From contig CAZBEO010000002.1 of NCBI GenBank assembly GCA_964490935.1, positions 1-64,000 on the forward strand: a stretch of 64,000 nt of DNA, in the 5' to 3' direction. The position numbers and the translations under genes were made by a program. The notes beneath the pieces are model-generated. The model did no database searches and was not told the DNA's origin. It saw only the letters and a program-made list of their open reading frames with translations. The stretch comes from JAQVYB01 sp964490935. GTDB taxonomy: Bacteria > Verrucomicrobiota > Kiritimatiellia > RZYC01. Below are positions 24,861-32,381 of this stretch, in pieces; within the stretch, counting starts at the first letter, position 1, and every line of letters starts with the position of its first letter.

Positions 24861-25046
24861 ATTTGTTGTAGCGCGTCCCGACGAATGTCGGGAAGGTCGC
24901 GAGTTCGATTCTCGCCGCCCCGACCAATTTGTTGTAGCGCGTCCCGACGCATGTCGGGAAGGTCGCGAGTTCGATTCTCGCCGCCCCGACCAATTTGTTG
25001 TAGTGCGTCCCGACGCAGGTCGGGAAGGTCGCAAACCGCCCCGACC
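24861..25046 (+). repeat. Tandem array of three tRNA-Pro-derived units
   Basis: Units at 24861-24926 and 24927-24992 (66 bp each) and a shortened one at 24993-25046. Each consists of a spacer ATTTGTTG, then TAGCGCG matching the 3' strand of the tRNA D stem. A perfect 7-bp hairpin follows (TCCCGAC-4 nt-GTCGGGA) where the tRNA has its anticodon arm. Then come the tRNA variable loop, T arm, acceptor 3' strand and ACCA. The third unit has lost most of the T arm. The units lack the 5' acceptor strand and cannot be normal tRNAs. Confidence 0.9.
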
Positions 25047-25098
25047 AATTTAACTGAAAAGTGATATGTCTTACATAGGCCAACTTGATTGAAAAACG

Positions 25099-25365
25099 AT
25101 GTACTTCGTTTACATTCTTCAAAGTCAGACAACCGGTCGTTTTTATATAGGGCAATGCGACCACCTGATTGAGCGTTTTCATGAACATCAGCGTGGCTAT
25201 AACAAGTCAACCAAACATCGCGGCCCCTGGTGGATGCCCTACTACGAAACCTATGCGACCCGCAGCGAAGCAGTGACGCGTGAAGTCGAAATCAAGCGCA
25301 AGAAAAGCGCCCGAAGCATTCGCGCCATTATCCAGCAGACCTATCCGCAAATCAATTTGTTATAG
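25099..25365 (+). CDS. Small GIY-YIG nuclease-domain protein
   Basis: 88 aa, a stand-alone GIY-YIG domain of the UPF0213/YhbQ type. The paired motifs are VYILQS and GRFYIGQ. The conserved Arg is in LIERFHEHQRG, and the metal-ligand Glu region is TRSEAVTREVEIKRKKS. Such domains cut DNA with one metal ion; the cellular role of the stand-alone bacterial forms is unclear. It lies 52 bp after the tRNA-Pro-derived array. Its last codons and TAG stop lie in a further partial copy of the unit's start (25353-25374), so it looks physically part of the array. Confidence 0.85.
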   Translation: MYFVYILQSQTTGRFYIGQCDHLIERFHEHQRGYNKSTKHRGPWWMPYYETYATRSEAVTREVEIKRKKSARSIRAIIQQTYPQINLL

Positions 25366-25374
25366 CGCTCCGAC
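25353..25374 (+). repeat. Partial fourth copy of the tRNA-Pro-derived unit
   Basis: CAATTTGTTATAGCGCTCCGAC differs by little from the unit start CAATTTGTTGTAGCGCGTCCCGAC. The hairpin's second arm and the T-arm half are absent. The stop codon of the GIY-YIG gene (25363-25365) lies within it. Confidence 0.6.
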
Positions 25375-25419
25375 TCCATTCCAACGCTCGCCCTCCAAAA
25401 GTCAGTTCTCTGGATGCGG

Positions 25420-26286
25420 TTATGGCGCTTTAGGTTTCTTTTGACGCCCCACGGACGGGGAGGTGTTCTCTTTCAGCCAGTTCTGTGCTTCTGGGTGCGC
25501 CTGCCAAGCGGGTTTGAGTATCTCCCAGGCAATCATTGCTTCCTCTTTACTGCCCATGGAGTAGGAGCTGGGCGCGTTCTTTGGCAAGTTGCGATTTCCA
25601 AGAAAATAGGCCTTCGCATAACTGTTCTGTTGTTCCGCAGCAGCAAGCGCATTTTTCGCACCGGCCACATCCTCGGAAAGGAATCGGTCCAGTACATAGG
25701 CCCAGGCAAATATGGCGCCGTGTTTTACATCATCCGTGTGCGTCTCAAACAACTGCCGGGCAGCATCCAGTCGGTTGAGCTTCAGGTAGCAGGCCATCAG
25801 GCTGTAGCGAACGCCCTGATTATCGTTCGGGTTTAACTTCAGGATGGTTTCATATTCAGCCGTCGCCTCTTCAAAACGGCCTGCCTCCACAAGGTTTACT
25901 GCCAAGCACTGGCGCGCGCGCATGTACGGACGGGTTTCCAGGATACCCCAGAACGCACCGCTGTTGTCCCGAATAAATTCTTCTCCAAGGTTCTTTTCAC
26001 CCATTTCTACTAGGTTCCGAAGCATCTTTATATTTTCGTCCTTCTTAATCCGCGCAAACCGCATCAACCCCAACCAGGCGTCCACATTGGTTGGATCGAG
26101 TTTGGTTGCCTGCATCAGCAACTCTACGGCCTCATCCTGCGTTGAGCTTTCCCAGGCGTCGTAGACCAGCTCCTGTGCGGCGCATTCATTTTCACCGCTG
26201 TTTACGGCACCACCCATCATACGCTCCATGCGCTGAAGCATGGAGCCTGGATCCACGGGAGCTTTTTCTTTTTTAAACTTGGCCAT
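25420..26286 (-). CDS. Tetratricopeptide-type protein, function unknown
   Basis: 288 aa, soluble, no signal peptide. Helical repeats of TPR character are visible: EAVELLMQATKLDPTNVDAWLGLM, FEEATAEYETILKLNPNDNQGVRYSLMACYLKL and LDAARQLFETH. The middle (MRARQCLAVNLVEAGRFEEATAEYETILKL) resembles the TPR-like ST7-type repeats. Such proteins are usually scaffolds. It lies downstream of alr on the same strand, after 235 bp. Confidence 0.75.
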   Translation of the reverse strand: MAKFKKEKAPVDPGSMLQRMERMMGGAVNSGENECAAQELVYDAWESSTQDEAVELLMQATKLDPTNVDAWLGLMRFARIKKDENIKMLRNLVEMGEKNLGEEFIRDNSGAFWGILETRPYMRARQCLAVNLVEAGRFEEATAEYETILKLNPNDNQGVRYSLMACYLKLNRLDAARQLFETHTDDVKHGAIFAWAYVLDRFLSEDVAGAKNALAAAEQQNSYAKAYFLGNRNLPKNAPSSYSMGSKEEAMIAWEILKPAWQAHPEAQNWLKENTSPSVGRQKKPKAP

Positions 26287-26521
26287 GATCCAGTCACCTT
26301 CTTTCTGCTTTGATTTACATTGCCCCGGATGTTATGCGCTTTGGCCCTGTTGCTTCAAGTCATGTTTTGGCATGATGGTCAATTCGTTAATTATTATCCC
26401 AAAGGCCCTTCCGCACCCAAAGGCCGCCGAGCCGGCGGCCCTCCAAAAAAACACCTTTAACTGGGTATGGAGGGACCCGACTGTCCGAAAAAGATATTGC
26501 CGATCGATTCTGTTCAACTCG
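26287..26521. other. alr-TPR gap with GC-rich hairpin
   Basis: No gene seen. A hairpin at 26422-26440 (GGCCGCC, 5-nt loop, GGCGGCC) is followed on the minus strand by only three Us, so it is at most a weak terminator for alr. Confidence 0.4.
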
Positions 26522-27631
26522 TCAATTTTTATAGACCCGCTTGATACCCGCATTGATGCAGGTGAGAATTTCATAAGGGATGGTTCGACAAAGGGCGGCG
26601 AGTTCGTTGGCCCAGATGGCTTCGTTGCCCTGCTCCCCGATGAAGACCACTTCGTCGCCGCGCTTCACGCCGCTCTTCGGGCCGAGGTCCACAGCCAGCC
26701 AGTTCATACTGACACGACCCACCACCGGACAACGCCGCCCCTGAATCAGGACATGGCCGCGGTTGCTCAAGGCCCGCAGATAGCCATCGGCATAGCCGCA
26801 GGCGATGATGCCGAGGTCGGTCGGACGTGAGGTGACGTAGGTGCAGTAATACCCAACCGGAAAGTTGGCGGGCACGGATTTTACCTGCATGACCACGCCT
26901 TTCCATTGCAGGAAGGGCCGCGTGTTGACGCGCATGTCTTCATCCTGCGCGCCGTAGCCATAGAGCATGATGCCCGGACGAATGCCGTCGAATTGCCACT
27001 CGGGGTGATAGAGTATGGCGCGGCTGCTGGAAAGGTGCTTGAAGAGAATGCGTCCGGTTTTTTTCTCGAAGTCGGAGGCGATGCGTTTGAACTGTTTGGC
27101 CTGAGTGCGTGCCGCATGTGGTTCGCTGTCTTCGACCTTCGCGAAATGGCTGCATAGACCGGTGATGTTCAGTCCGGTTTCTTTTTCAAGCAGGTTGAGT
27201 TGCTCCGGGGCCTTCTTCATGGGCAGGCCGATGCGGCCCATGCCGGTATCGATTTTAACGTGTACGGACAGGCGAATTCCCGCCTCCTGCGCGGCACGCG
27301 AAAGGGCAAGCCCGTGTTCAAGATCGGCCACGACAGGTATGATGTTGTTTTGGGCCATGAGCTGGGCCTGCTCGGGATCGGCCACTCCCAGAACGATAAT
27401 AGTGCCTTCGGTCAGCGTTTCCCGGATTTTCATGGCTTCTTCGACATAGGCCACCGCGAACCAGCGCACGCCCGCCCGGAAGGCGCGTTTGGCCACCTCG
27501 GGCGCGCCGTGCCCATAGGCATCGGCCTTGACCACAAAGACCATTTCACTAGCTCCGTTGACAGTCTGTTTAAGACGCTCGATGTTATCCTCCAGAATTG
27601 AGAGATCAATTTCTACCCAGGATTTTTTCAT
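26522..27631 (-). CDS. alr: Alanine racemase
   Basis: 369 aa, fold-type III PLP enzyme. The cofactor Lys is in VVKADAYGHG; HVKIDTGMGRIGL follows. The second-domain catalytic Tyr is in CGYADGYLR, with VSMNWLAVDLG near the C-terminal active-site loop. It makes D-alanine for peptidoglycan in the cytoplasm. It begins 16 nt after tsaB stops. Confidence 0.96.
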   Translation of the reverse strand: MKKSWVEIDLSILEDNIERLKQTVNGASEMVFVVKADAYGHGAPEVAKRAFRAGVRWFAVAYVEEAMKIRETLTEGTIIVLGVADPEQAQLMAQNNIIPVVADLEHGLALSRAAQEAGIRLSVHVKIDTGMGRIGLPMKKAPEQLNLLEKETGLNITGLCSHFAKVEDSEPHAARTQAKQFKRIASDFEKKTGRILFKHLSSSRAILYHPEWQFDGIRPGIMLYGYGAQDEDMRVNTRPFLQWKGVVMQVKSVPANFPVGYYCTYVTSRPTDLGIIACGYADGYLRALSNRGHVLIQGRRCPVVGRVSMNWLAVDLGPKSGVKRGDEVVFIGEQGNEAIWANELAALCRTIPYEILTCINAGIKRVYKN

Positions 27632-27647
27632 CTATGATTATTTCCTT

Positions 27648-28316
27648 TCATGAGGCCACTGGCGGGTGCATGTAGATGGGTGTGGCCGGTTCGGATTCCA
27701 GACCCAGGCTCAGCATGGTTTCCACCTGTGCAGCCAACATGGAGGCCTGCGGATATACATCGGCATCCACCCAGGCGCCGACATCCAGCAAAGCAAATGA
27801 TTCCGAAGAGCGAATGGAACTCCAGGCAGAGGATACCCGCGGAATATCGACTGGCACCTGCGTATCGAAATCCGCCCAAGGGACGAGTTGCCAATCGGGA
27901 GGCTTGCCCGTTTCTCCGGCTTTCGGGCGATCAAACAACGCGTACCAGAGCATGCCGCGTCGGGCATCGCCCACGACGGCCACGCGGTCGCACGGGCGTT
28001 GTTCAAAAACGGTTTCGGCCACGGCCACGCCGCTGTTTAGAAAAAAGACAGGCTGTCGGGCAGGAAGTGCCAACGCCTGCATCACGGTGATGGCGATGCG
28101 CAGTCCCGAATAATTGCCCGGCCCGCGTCCAGCGCAGAAGCAATCCACGCCCTCCCACGTAAGCCCGGATTCGCGCAGCAGGGCATTAAGTGTGTCAAAC
28201 AGAAGCGCCTCGCCTTTGCGCGGCTCGACCCATTGTTTTTGAAGCAGCGTTTTTCCATGACATTGAAGCGCTAGGTCCGCGCGCGGCGTGGACATATCCA
28301 AGGCAAGAATATTCAT
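27648..28316 (-). CDS. tsaB: tRNA threonylcarbamoyladenosine factor TsaB
   Basis: 222 aa from the ATG at 28316. ASKHA-fold protein beginning MNILALDMSTP, with the family signature GRGPGNYSGLRIAI. TsaB pairs with TsaD and TsaE to put threonylcarbamoyl on A37 of ANN-decoding tRNAs. Its start overlaps the tsaE stop (ATGA), a frequent arrangement. Confidence 0.93.
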   Translation of the reverse strand: MNILALDMSTPRADLALQCHGKTLLQKQWVEPRKGEALLFDTLNALLRESGLTWEGVDCFCAGRGPGNYSGLRIAITVMQALALPARQPVFFLNSGVAVAETVFEQRPCDRVAVVGDARRGMLWYALFDRPKAGETGKPPDWQLVPWADFDTQVPVDIPRVSSAWSSIRSSESFALLDVGAWVDADVYPQASMLAAQVETMLSLGLESEPATPIYMHPPVAS

Positions 28317-28753
28317 ATCGGTGTCTCCACTTCGATGAACCGTCCGGTTTCCGTAGCCGCCGGGGTGATGCGTACCTTCCAAGCCGATGACGGCAGGATG
28401 TTCATGATGCGTTCCGACCATTCGATCACCGTAACACCTTCTCCATAAAGATACTCATCGAGTCCCAAGTCCAGCGCCTCGTCCTCCTGTTGAATCCGAT
28501 AGAGATCCATGTGATAGATCGGAAAGATTCCGCGGTACTCGTTAACCAGGGTAAACGTTGGACTGTTCACCACGTCCTGTACCTGCAAGGCCTCGGCCAG
28601 CCCCTGAACAAAGCGCGTTTTACCCGCTCCCAGTTCACCGAAAAGCGCCACCACCGAACCCGGCTTCAATTGTTCCCCGAGCATTCGGGCCAAGCGCATC
28701 GTCTCTTCGCAGCTTTCAGACCTGTACGTGGTTATTTTCATGTCCTTTTTCAT
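28313..28753 (-). CDS. tsaE: tRNA threonylcarbamoyladenosine ATPase TsaE
   Basis: 146 aa. Walker A is GELGAGKTRF, followed by SPTFTLVNEY, HMDLYR and EWSER, all TsaE signatures. It is the ATPase that drives TsaB-TsaD turnover. The start could be 28753 or the inner ATG at 28741; neither has an ideal ribosome-binding site. First gene of a tsaE-tsaB-alr run. Confidence 0.95.
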   Translation of the reverse strand: MKKDMKITTYRSESCEETMRLARMLGEQLKPGSVVALFGELGAGKTRFVQGLAEALQVQDVVNSPTFTLVNEYRGIFPIYHMDLYRIQQEDEALDLGLDEYLYGEGVTVIEWSERIMNILPSSAWKVRITPAATETGRFIEVETPI

Positions 28754-28809
28754 CGACCGTTGTTACGGCTCGGAAACGTCCTGCATACCAGCAAAAAAGT
28801 TTTTTGACT

Positions 28810-28837
28810 GCTTAGCGACTTCCCCCCGTTTTGTCAA
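28810..28837 (-). promoter_or_regulatory. Candidate tsaE promoter
   Basis: Minus strand has a perfect TTGACA (28832-28837) and, 17 nt on, a weak TAAGCA -10. Position relative to tsaE (about 55 nt upstream) is sensible; the -10 is poor. Confidence 0.3.
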
Positions 28838-28887
28838 AGTATGCCTGACAATATTCTCCAAAATTGAAGAAAAAATGGAGACTATTC

Positions 28888-28975
28888 CAAAGCGGGTTCC
28901 CCGCCGCCCAATTGACGTTGGTTGATTCTGCAATAGTCTGATTCCCGTTTGATCGCCGGGTGCCAACCCGCTTTG
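28888..28975 (+). repeat. 88-bp MITE-like repeat, left copy flanking manA
   Basis: 88 bp with 11-bp perfect terminal inverted repeats (CAAAGCGGGTT...AACCCGCTTTG). About 91% identical (8 mismatches) to the inverted copy at 30661-30748. Similarity continues outward for about 26 nt on the manA side (TAAAATCGCTATC.CGATTTGGAA), to about 29001. Confidence 0.9.
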
Positions 28976-29001
28976 TCTAAAATCGCTATCGCGATTTGGA
29001 A

Positions 29002-29493
29002 AAGAAAAGGGCGAAAGGGCGTGAAAGCAGTGATTTTTTGGATGAGGCCTTTTAAGGCCCTAAAAGACGACATGAAAAACGTCTTTTAAATAGGAATGAT
29101 GTCTTAAGGTAAGGATAGACCCCGCTCTATCAGTGGGTTCCATGGTCTGTTTCGGGCCGAAACAATGCCAGGGCTTTTCGTACCAGGACCGGGTCTAGGC
29201 GTTGGCCATCCGCACCTGCACTCAATAATTCGCGCAGGCAGGTCTTTTCGAGACGGTGCAGAACCGCGGAAGAAGGCGAAGAATACTTCGTATTATTCTG
29301 CTCCCCTTGCGGTTGGTCGTGCGGTTTCATACCCGCTTTACGTGCATAAACCGTGCCGAGTCGCGAAGATTGTTTTTATCAGGATCGAAAACACCATCGG
29401 GATCGACCACCCAAAGCCATTGACTCCGCACGGGACGCCGGATAGCATACCGATGTTTTGTAGTTGATGTATAGCAGCAGGAAAGAGGAACTC
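29002..29493. other. manA upstream region, no confident gene
   Basis: No recognisable protein. There is an inverted repeat AAAAGACG/CGTCTTTT around 29063-29088. On the minus strand at 29130-29330 a short open frame reads LRELLSAGADGQRLDPVLVRKALALF, which looks protein-like but matches nothing I know and may be a gene remnant. The last 30 bp contain the manA ribosome-binding site AGAGGAA. Confidence 0.4.
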
Positions 29494-30471
29494 ATGATTA
29501 CCGCACTATATCCCTTGACCTTTCGTCCGATCTACAAGGATTACCTTTGGGGTGGGAATCGGATCATTGAAAAATATCATCGGGAAATCCCGATGGAATC
29601 CTGCGCGGAGTCCTGGGAGATAACCGACCGGGCTGATGGGGAAAGCGTCGTGGCTCAGGGTCCCCTGGAAGGGCGCACGCTCCATGAACTCATCGAGGAA
29701 TACGGGTCTGCTCTTTTGGGCGAGGCCGCGCCTGCGGGGAACTTCCCGCTGCTGATTAAATTGATCGACGCGAAGGAATCACTCAGCATTCAGGTGCATC
29801 CGAATAACGATTCCGCACGCGAGGTGGGTGGCGAGGCTAAAACGGAAGCGTGGTACATTCTGGATGCCGATCCGGAAGCCTCCGTATATGCCGGGTTTCG
29901 GGAACCCGTCACGCCCGAAGTCTTTTCCCAAAGCGTTCGGGAAGGCAAGCTGCCTGATTTACTCCAGCACATCCCGGTGAAAAAGGGCGATGTCATCTTT
30001 ATTCCAGGCGGCAGAATTCACGCCATTGCTTGCGGATGCCTTCTCCTAGAAGTGCAGCAGAATTCCAATACAACGTTCCGGGTGTTCGATTGGAATCGGG
30101 TGGGCAAGGATGGCTTGCCGCGCGAGCTGCATCTCGAACAGGCCCTGCGGCACATCCATTGGCAGGATGCCGCTTTGGCACTGCAATCCCCCACCCTGCC
30201 TCAACAACTCTCGGATACCTGTTTTTGCACCACGCTGTTGCAGACCGATTATTTCAATCTGAACCGTCTTGAATTGACCGGGTCACAACGGCTCCCGGCG
30301 GATGCGTCACGGTTTCGTGTGTTGTTTGTGGAAAAGGGAACGATGGCGCTGCAACACGAACACACGCTGATACTGCAACCGGGCGACTTCTGTCTGCTCC
30401 CGGCGGCATTGGGTGATTGCGCACTCGCCCCGCTCACTGGCACGGGCACCTGCCTGACCATTACCCCCTGA
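29494..30471 (+). CDS. manA: Mannose-6-phosphate isomerase, class I
   Basis: 325 aa, cupin-fold zinc enzyme interconverting mannose-6-P and fructose-6-P. It begins with YPLTFRPIYKDYLWGGNRI. Zinc ligands lie in SIQVHPN (Gln, His), KTEAWYIL (Glu) and GGRIHAIACG (His). NTTFRVFDWNRVGKDG contains the conserved Arg. The start at 29494 follows AGAGGAACTC. It is the only plus-strand gene for several kilobases and lies between two inverted copies of an 88-bp repeat, suggesting it may have been inserted or inverted as a block. Confidence 0.93.
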   Translation: MITALYPLTFRPIYKDYLWGGNRIIEKYHREIPMESCAESWEITDRADGESVVAQGPLEGRTLHELIEEYGSALLGEAAPAGNFPLLIKLIDAKESLSIQVHPNNDSAREVGGEAKTEAWYILDADPEASVYAGFREPVTPEVFSQSVREGKLPDLLQHIPVKKGDVIFIPGGRIHAIACGCLLLEVQQNSNTTFRVFDWNRVGKDGLPRELHLEQALRHIHWQDAALALQSPTLPQQLSDTCFCTTLLQTDYFNLNRLELTGSQRLPADASRFRVLFVEKGTMALQHEHTLILQPGDFCLLPAALGDCALAPLTGTGTCLTITP

Positions 30472-30660
30472 TTAAAAACAGCCAATCGGTACCACCACTG
30501 CGGCTCGCGTGGACCCTCGCGCTCCATGTAAAAAAATAATTTTCCAACGACTGAAGAGAGCAACGAATGGAAGCCGTAAGGAATAAGGCACCTCCAGAAA
30601 TTCGCGGGGTTTTTTGCGTATTCGCCGTCTGATCTTCCAAATCGAGATAGCGATTTTAAG
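30472..30660. other. manA downstream gap
   Basis: No gene seen. The right 26 bp (30635-30660) is the outer extension of the 88-bp repeat. Confidence 0.4.
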
Positions 30661-30748
30661 CAAAGCGGGTTGGTACCCTGCGATCAACCGGGAATCAGGC
30701 CATTGCAGAATCAACCAACGTCAATTGGGTTGCGGAGAACCCGCTTTG
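30661..30748 (-). repeat. 88-bp MITE-like repeat, right copy flanking manA
   Basis: Inverted relative to 28888-28975, same 88-bp length, same 11-bp terminal inverted repeats. It is directly adjoined by dispersed palindromic repeat copy C. Confidence 0.9.
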
Positions 30749-30749
30749 G

Positions 30750-30784
30750 CAGGATGTCGGGCCTAAAGCCCGACAGGCTGCTAA
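30750..30784 (+). repeat. Dispersed palindromic repeat family I, copy C
   Basis: Palindrome GCAGGATGTCGGGC/CTAAA/GCCCGACAGGCTGC. It lacks the ACAACAGCG half, whose place is taken by the 88-bp repeat. The TAG stop of the GT2 gene (30781-30783, minus) is in its outer end. Confidence 0.75.
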
Positions 30785-31506
30785 AGGTGCTGCTTGTCGC
30801 GCAGTTTCTCGCGCTCGCGGTGCTGCTTGCGGAAGAGATAGAGCATACGGAAGAAACGCACGGTATCGAGCAGGGGGTTGATCTTGCTCTGGTGTGAATC
30901 GTAGATCGTTTTGATGCGCACGGCATCGATGCGTATGCCACGTTCGGCCACGCGCAGGAGGACTTCCGATTCAGCAGCAAAGCGCTGTGATTTGGAGGAA
31001 AGAAAGGGAATCACGTCGCAGCGGAAGAGTCGGTAACCGCATTGGGTGTCCGGCACGTATTGTCCCATGGTGCTGCTGAGCATCCAGCTCATTACGCGGT
31101 TGGTGAGTTTGCGCACCAGCGGCATTCCCTCCACATCCGCCATGCGGTTTCCAATCAACACCGGAATGCCGGTGCGCCTATACGCTTCGACGAATTTTGG
31201 AATCTCTGCCGGGTCGTGCTGTCCATCCGCATCCAAGGCAATAAGAAATTCGGCCTTCTGATCGCGTGCGGCTTGATAGCCCACATTGAGTGCCGCGCCC
31301 TTGCCTCGGTTTTCGGGCAGTGAAATCACGGTAGCCCCGGCGTCGCGTGCAACCTGTGCGGTGGCATCTTTTGAGCCATCGTCCACCACTAGGATGCGCG
31401 AACAGTATTTTTTCACCTCGCGCACCACGTTGCCAATGCGCGGCTCTTCCTGATATGCAGGAATCACTACACAAAAATCACATCCCGTCACCTGTTTCTT
31501 ATTCAT
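30781..31506 (-). CDS. Family 2 glycosyltransferase (DPM1/DPG synthase-like)
   Basis: 241 aa, soluble GT-A fold. Motifs are VVIPAYQEEPRI, VVDDGSKDAT, ENRGKGAALNVGY, the metal-binding ALDADGQHDPAEI and DTQCGYRLFR. This spacing is typical of polyprenyl-phosphate glycosyltransferases, but no membrane domain is present, so the acceptor is unassigned. The start overlaps the acyltransferase stop (ATGA), placing it with a lipid A-type acyltransferase and suggesting an envelope role. Confidence 0.9.
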   Translation of the reverse strand: MNKKQVTGCDFCVVIPAYQEEPRIGNVVREVKKYCSRILVVDDGSKDATAQVARDAGATVISLPENRGKGAALNVGYQAARDQKAEFLIALDADGQHDPAEIPKFVEAYRRTGIPVLIGNRMADVEGMPLVRKLTNRVMSWMLSSTMGQYVPDTQCGYRLFRCDVIPFLSSKSQRFAAESEVLLRVAERGIRIDAVRIKTIYDSHQSKINPLLDTVRFFRMLYLFRKQHREREKLRDKQHL

Positions 31507-32381
31507 ATGGACTCCGTTTGCCCGTTATGATTCCAGAAGTCGTGAAAAATAAACCATTGATGGGGATTCTCCCCGATCTCTTTCTCCAGCACACGCCCAA
31601 GCTCGCACCGCATCTCGTATTCGTCGCCGATTTCCAGCGGGTCCAGCGGCTTATGAGCTCGCATTAAAAACGTATCATCCACCTGACGCAACAGAAATCC
31701 GGGCAAAATCGGCGCGCCGGTTTTCATGGAAAGTGCGGCAGGGCCACGTGGTAAGCGGGCGGGCTTTCCGAAGAAAGGGATGCGGTCATCCCGGTTGGAA
31801 AAGTCGCGATCGGCAAGCAGGGTCACCATTTCTCCCTGGCGAAGTAGGCGCAGCATATCCTTGGCAGCATGGCCGTAGGGTTTGAGGCTGAATCCGCGTT
31901 GGCGGCGTATTTCGAGAAAGAAGCGGTTTCGTTCCTGCATTTCTTCGGGCATGAATACGGTGTGTACATGGTAGCCTTTGGCGGTGATCACCGCCCCGCC
32001 GAGTTCCCAGTTTCCGAAATGCGCGGTGGCCAGAATGGTGCCCCTTCCGTTGCCCCGGCATTCGTGCAGATAATCCATATGTTCAGCACTGAAGAGGCGG
32101 TCCATATCGCGTGGTTTCAATCGGGTGTAGCGAATGAAATCAGCAATATACTTTCCGAAATGCTGAAAGGTCTTCCGTGCGACGCCTTCCAACACGTCAC
32201 GACTGGGCTCTATGCCTTTGGCGCGGTATATCTGACGCAGGTTGGAGACGACCGCGTGTCGATCCGGTCCATTGCGCGCATAGCGCCGATCCGCTGCCCG
32301 CAGGCCCATCCAGTAGGCAAACGGACGCGGAACGGCCCGAATGAATGCGGCACCGCAACGGTAGAGCAGGTAGGCGCTCAT
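31503..32381 (-). CDS. Lipid A acyltransferase (LpxL/HtrB family)
   Basis: 292 aa. The LPLAT core has HFGNWELGG (HxxxxE-type catalytic motif), DRDFSNRDDRIPFFGKPARLPRGPAAL and TGAPILPGF. It would add a secondary acyl chain to lipid A or a related lipid at the inner membrane. The N-terminal membrane anchor is weak. It is coupled by ATGA to both lipA upstream and the GT2 gene downstream. Confidence 0.88.
   Translation of the reverse strand: MSAYLLYRCGAAFIRAVPRPFAYWMGLRAADRRYARNGPDRHAVVSNLRQIYRAKGIEPSRDVLEGVARKTFQHFGKYIADFIRYTRLKPRDMDRLFSAEHMDYLHECRGNGRGTILATAHFGNWELGGAVITAKGYHVHTVFMPEEMQERNRFFLEIRRQRGFSLKPYGHAAKDMLRLLRQGEMVTLLADRDFSNRDDRIPFFGKPARLPRGPAALSMKTGAPILPGFLLRQVDDTFLMRAHKPLDPLEIGDEYEMRCELGRVLEKEIGENPHQWFIFHDFWNHNGQTESI

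Noticed and set aside
24861..25046. Possible short CRISPR-like array (repeated 66-bp units)
   Set aside because: The units are contiguous and wholly repeated, with no variable spacers, and derive from the adjacent tRNA-Pro. No cas genes are nearby.
24784..25046. tRNA-Pro as an integrase attachment site of a genomic island
   Set aside because: No integrase or island genes follow, and the repeated 3' parts carry a substituted anticodon arm, unlike a simple att duplication.
24763..25053. Open frame running through tRNA-Pro and its array (repeated SRRPDQFVV-type peptide)
   Set aside because: It overlaps the tRNA gene and simply translates the repeats; no start signal.
29130..29330. Small minus-strand frame with protein-like peptide LRELLSAGADGQRLDP
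   Set aside because: No homology recognised, no ribosome-binding site; at best a gene remnant, so listed only inside the gap entry.
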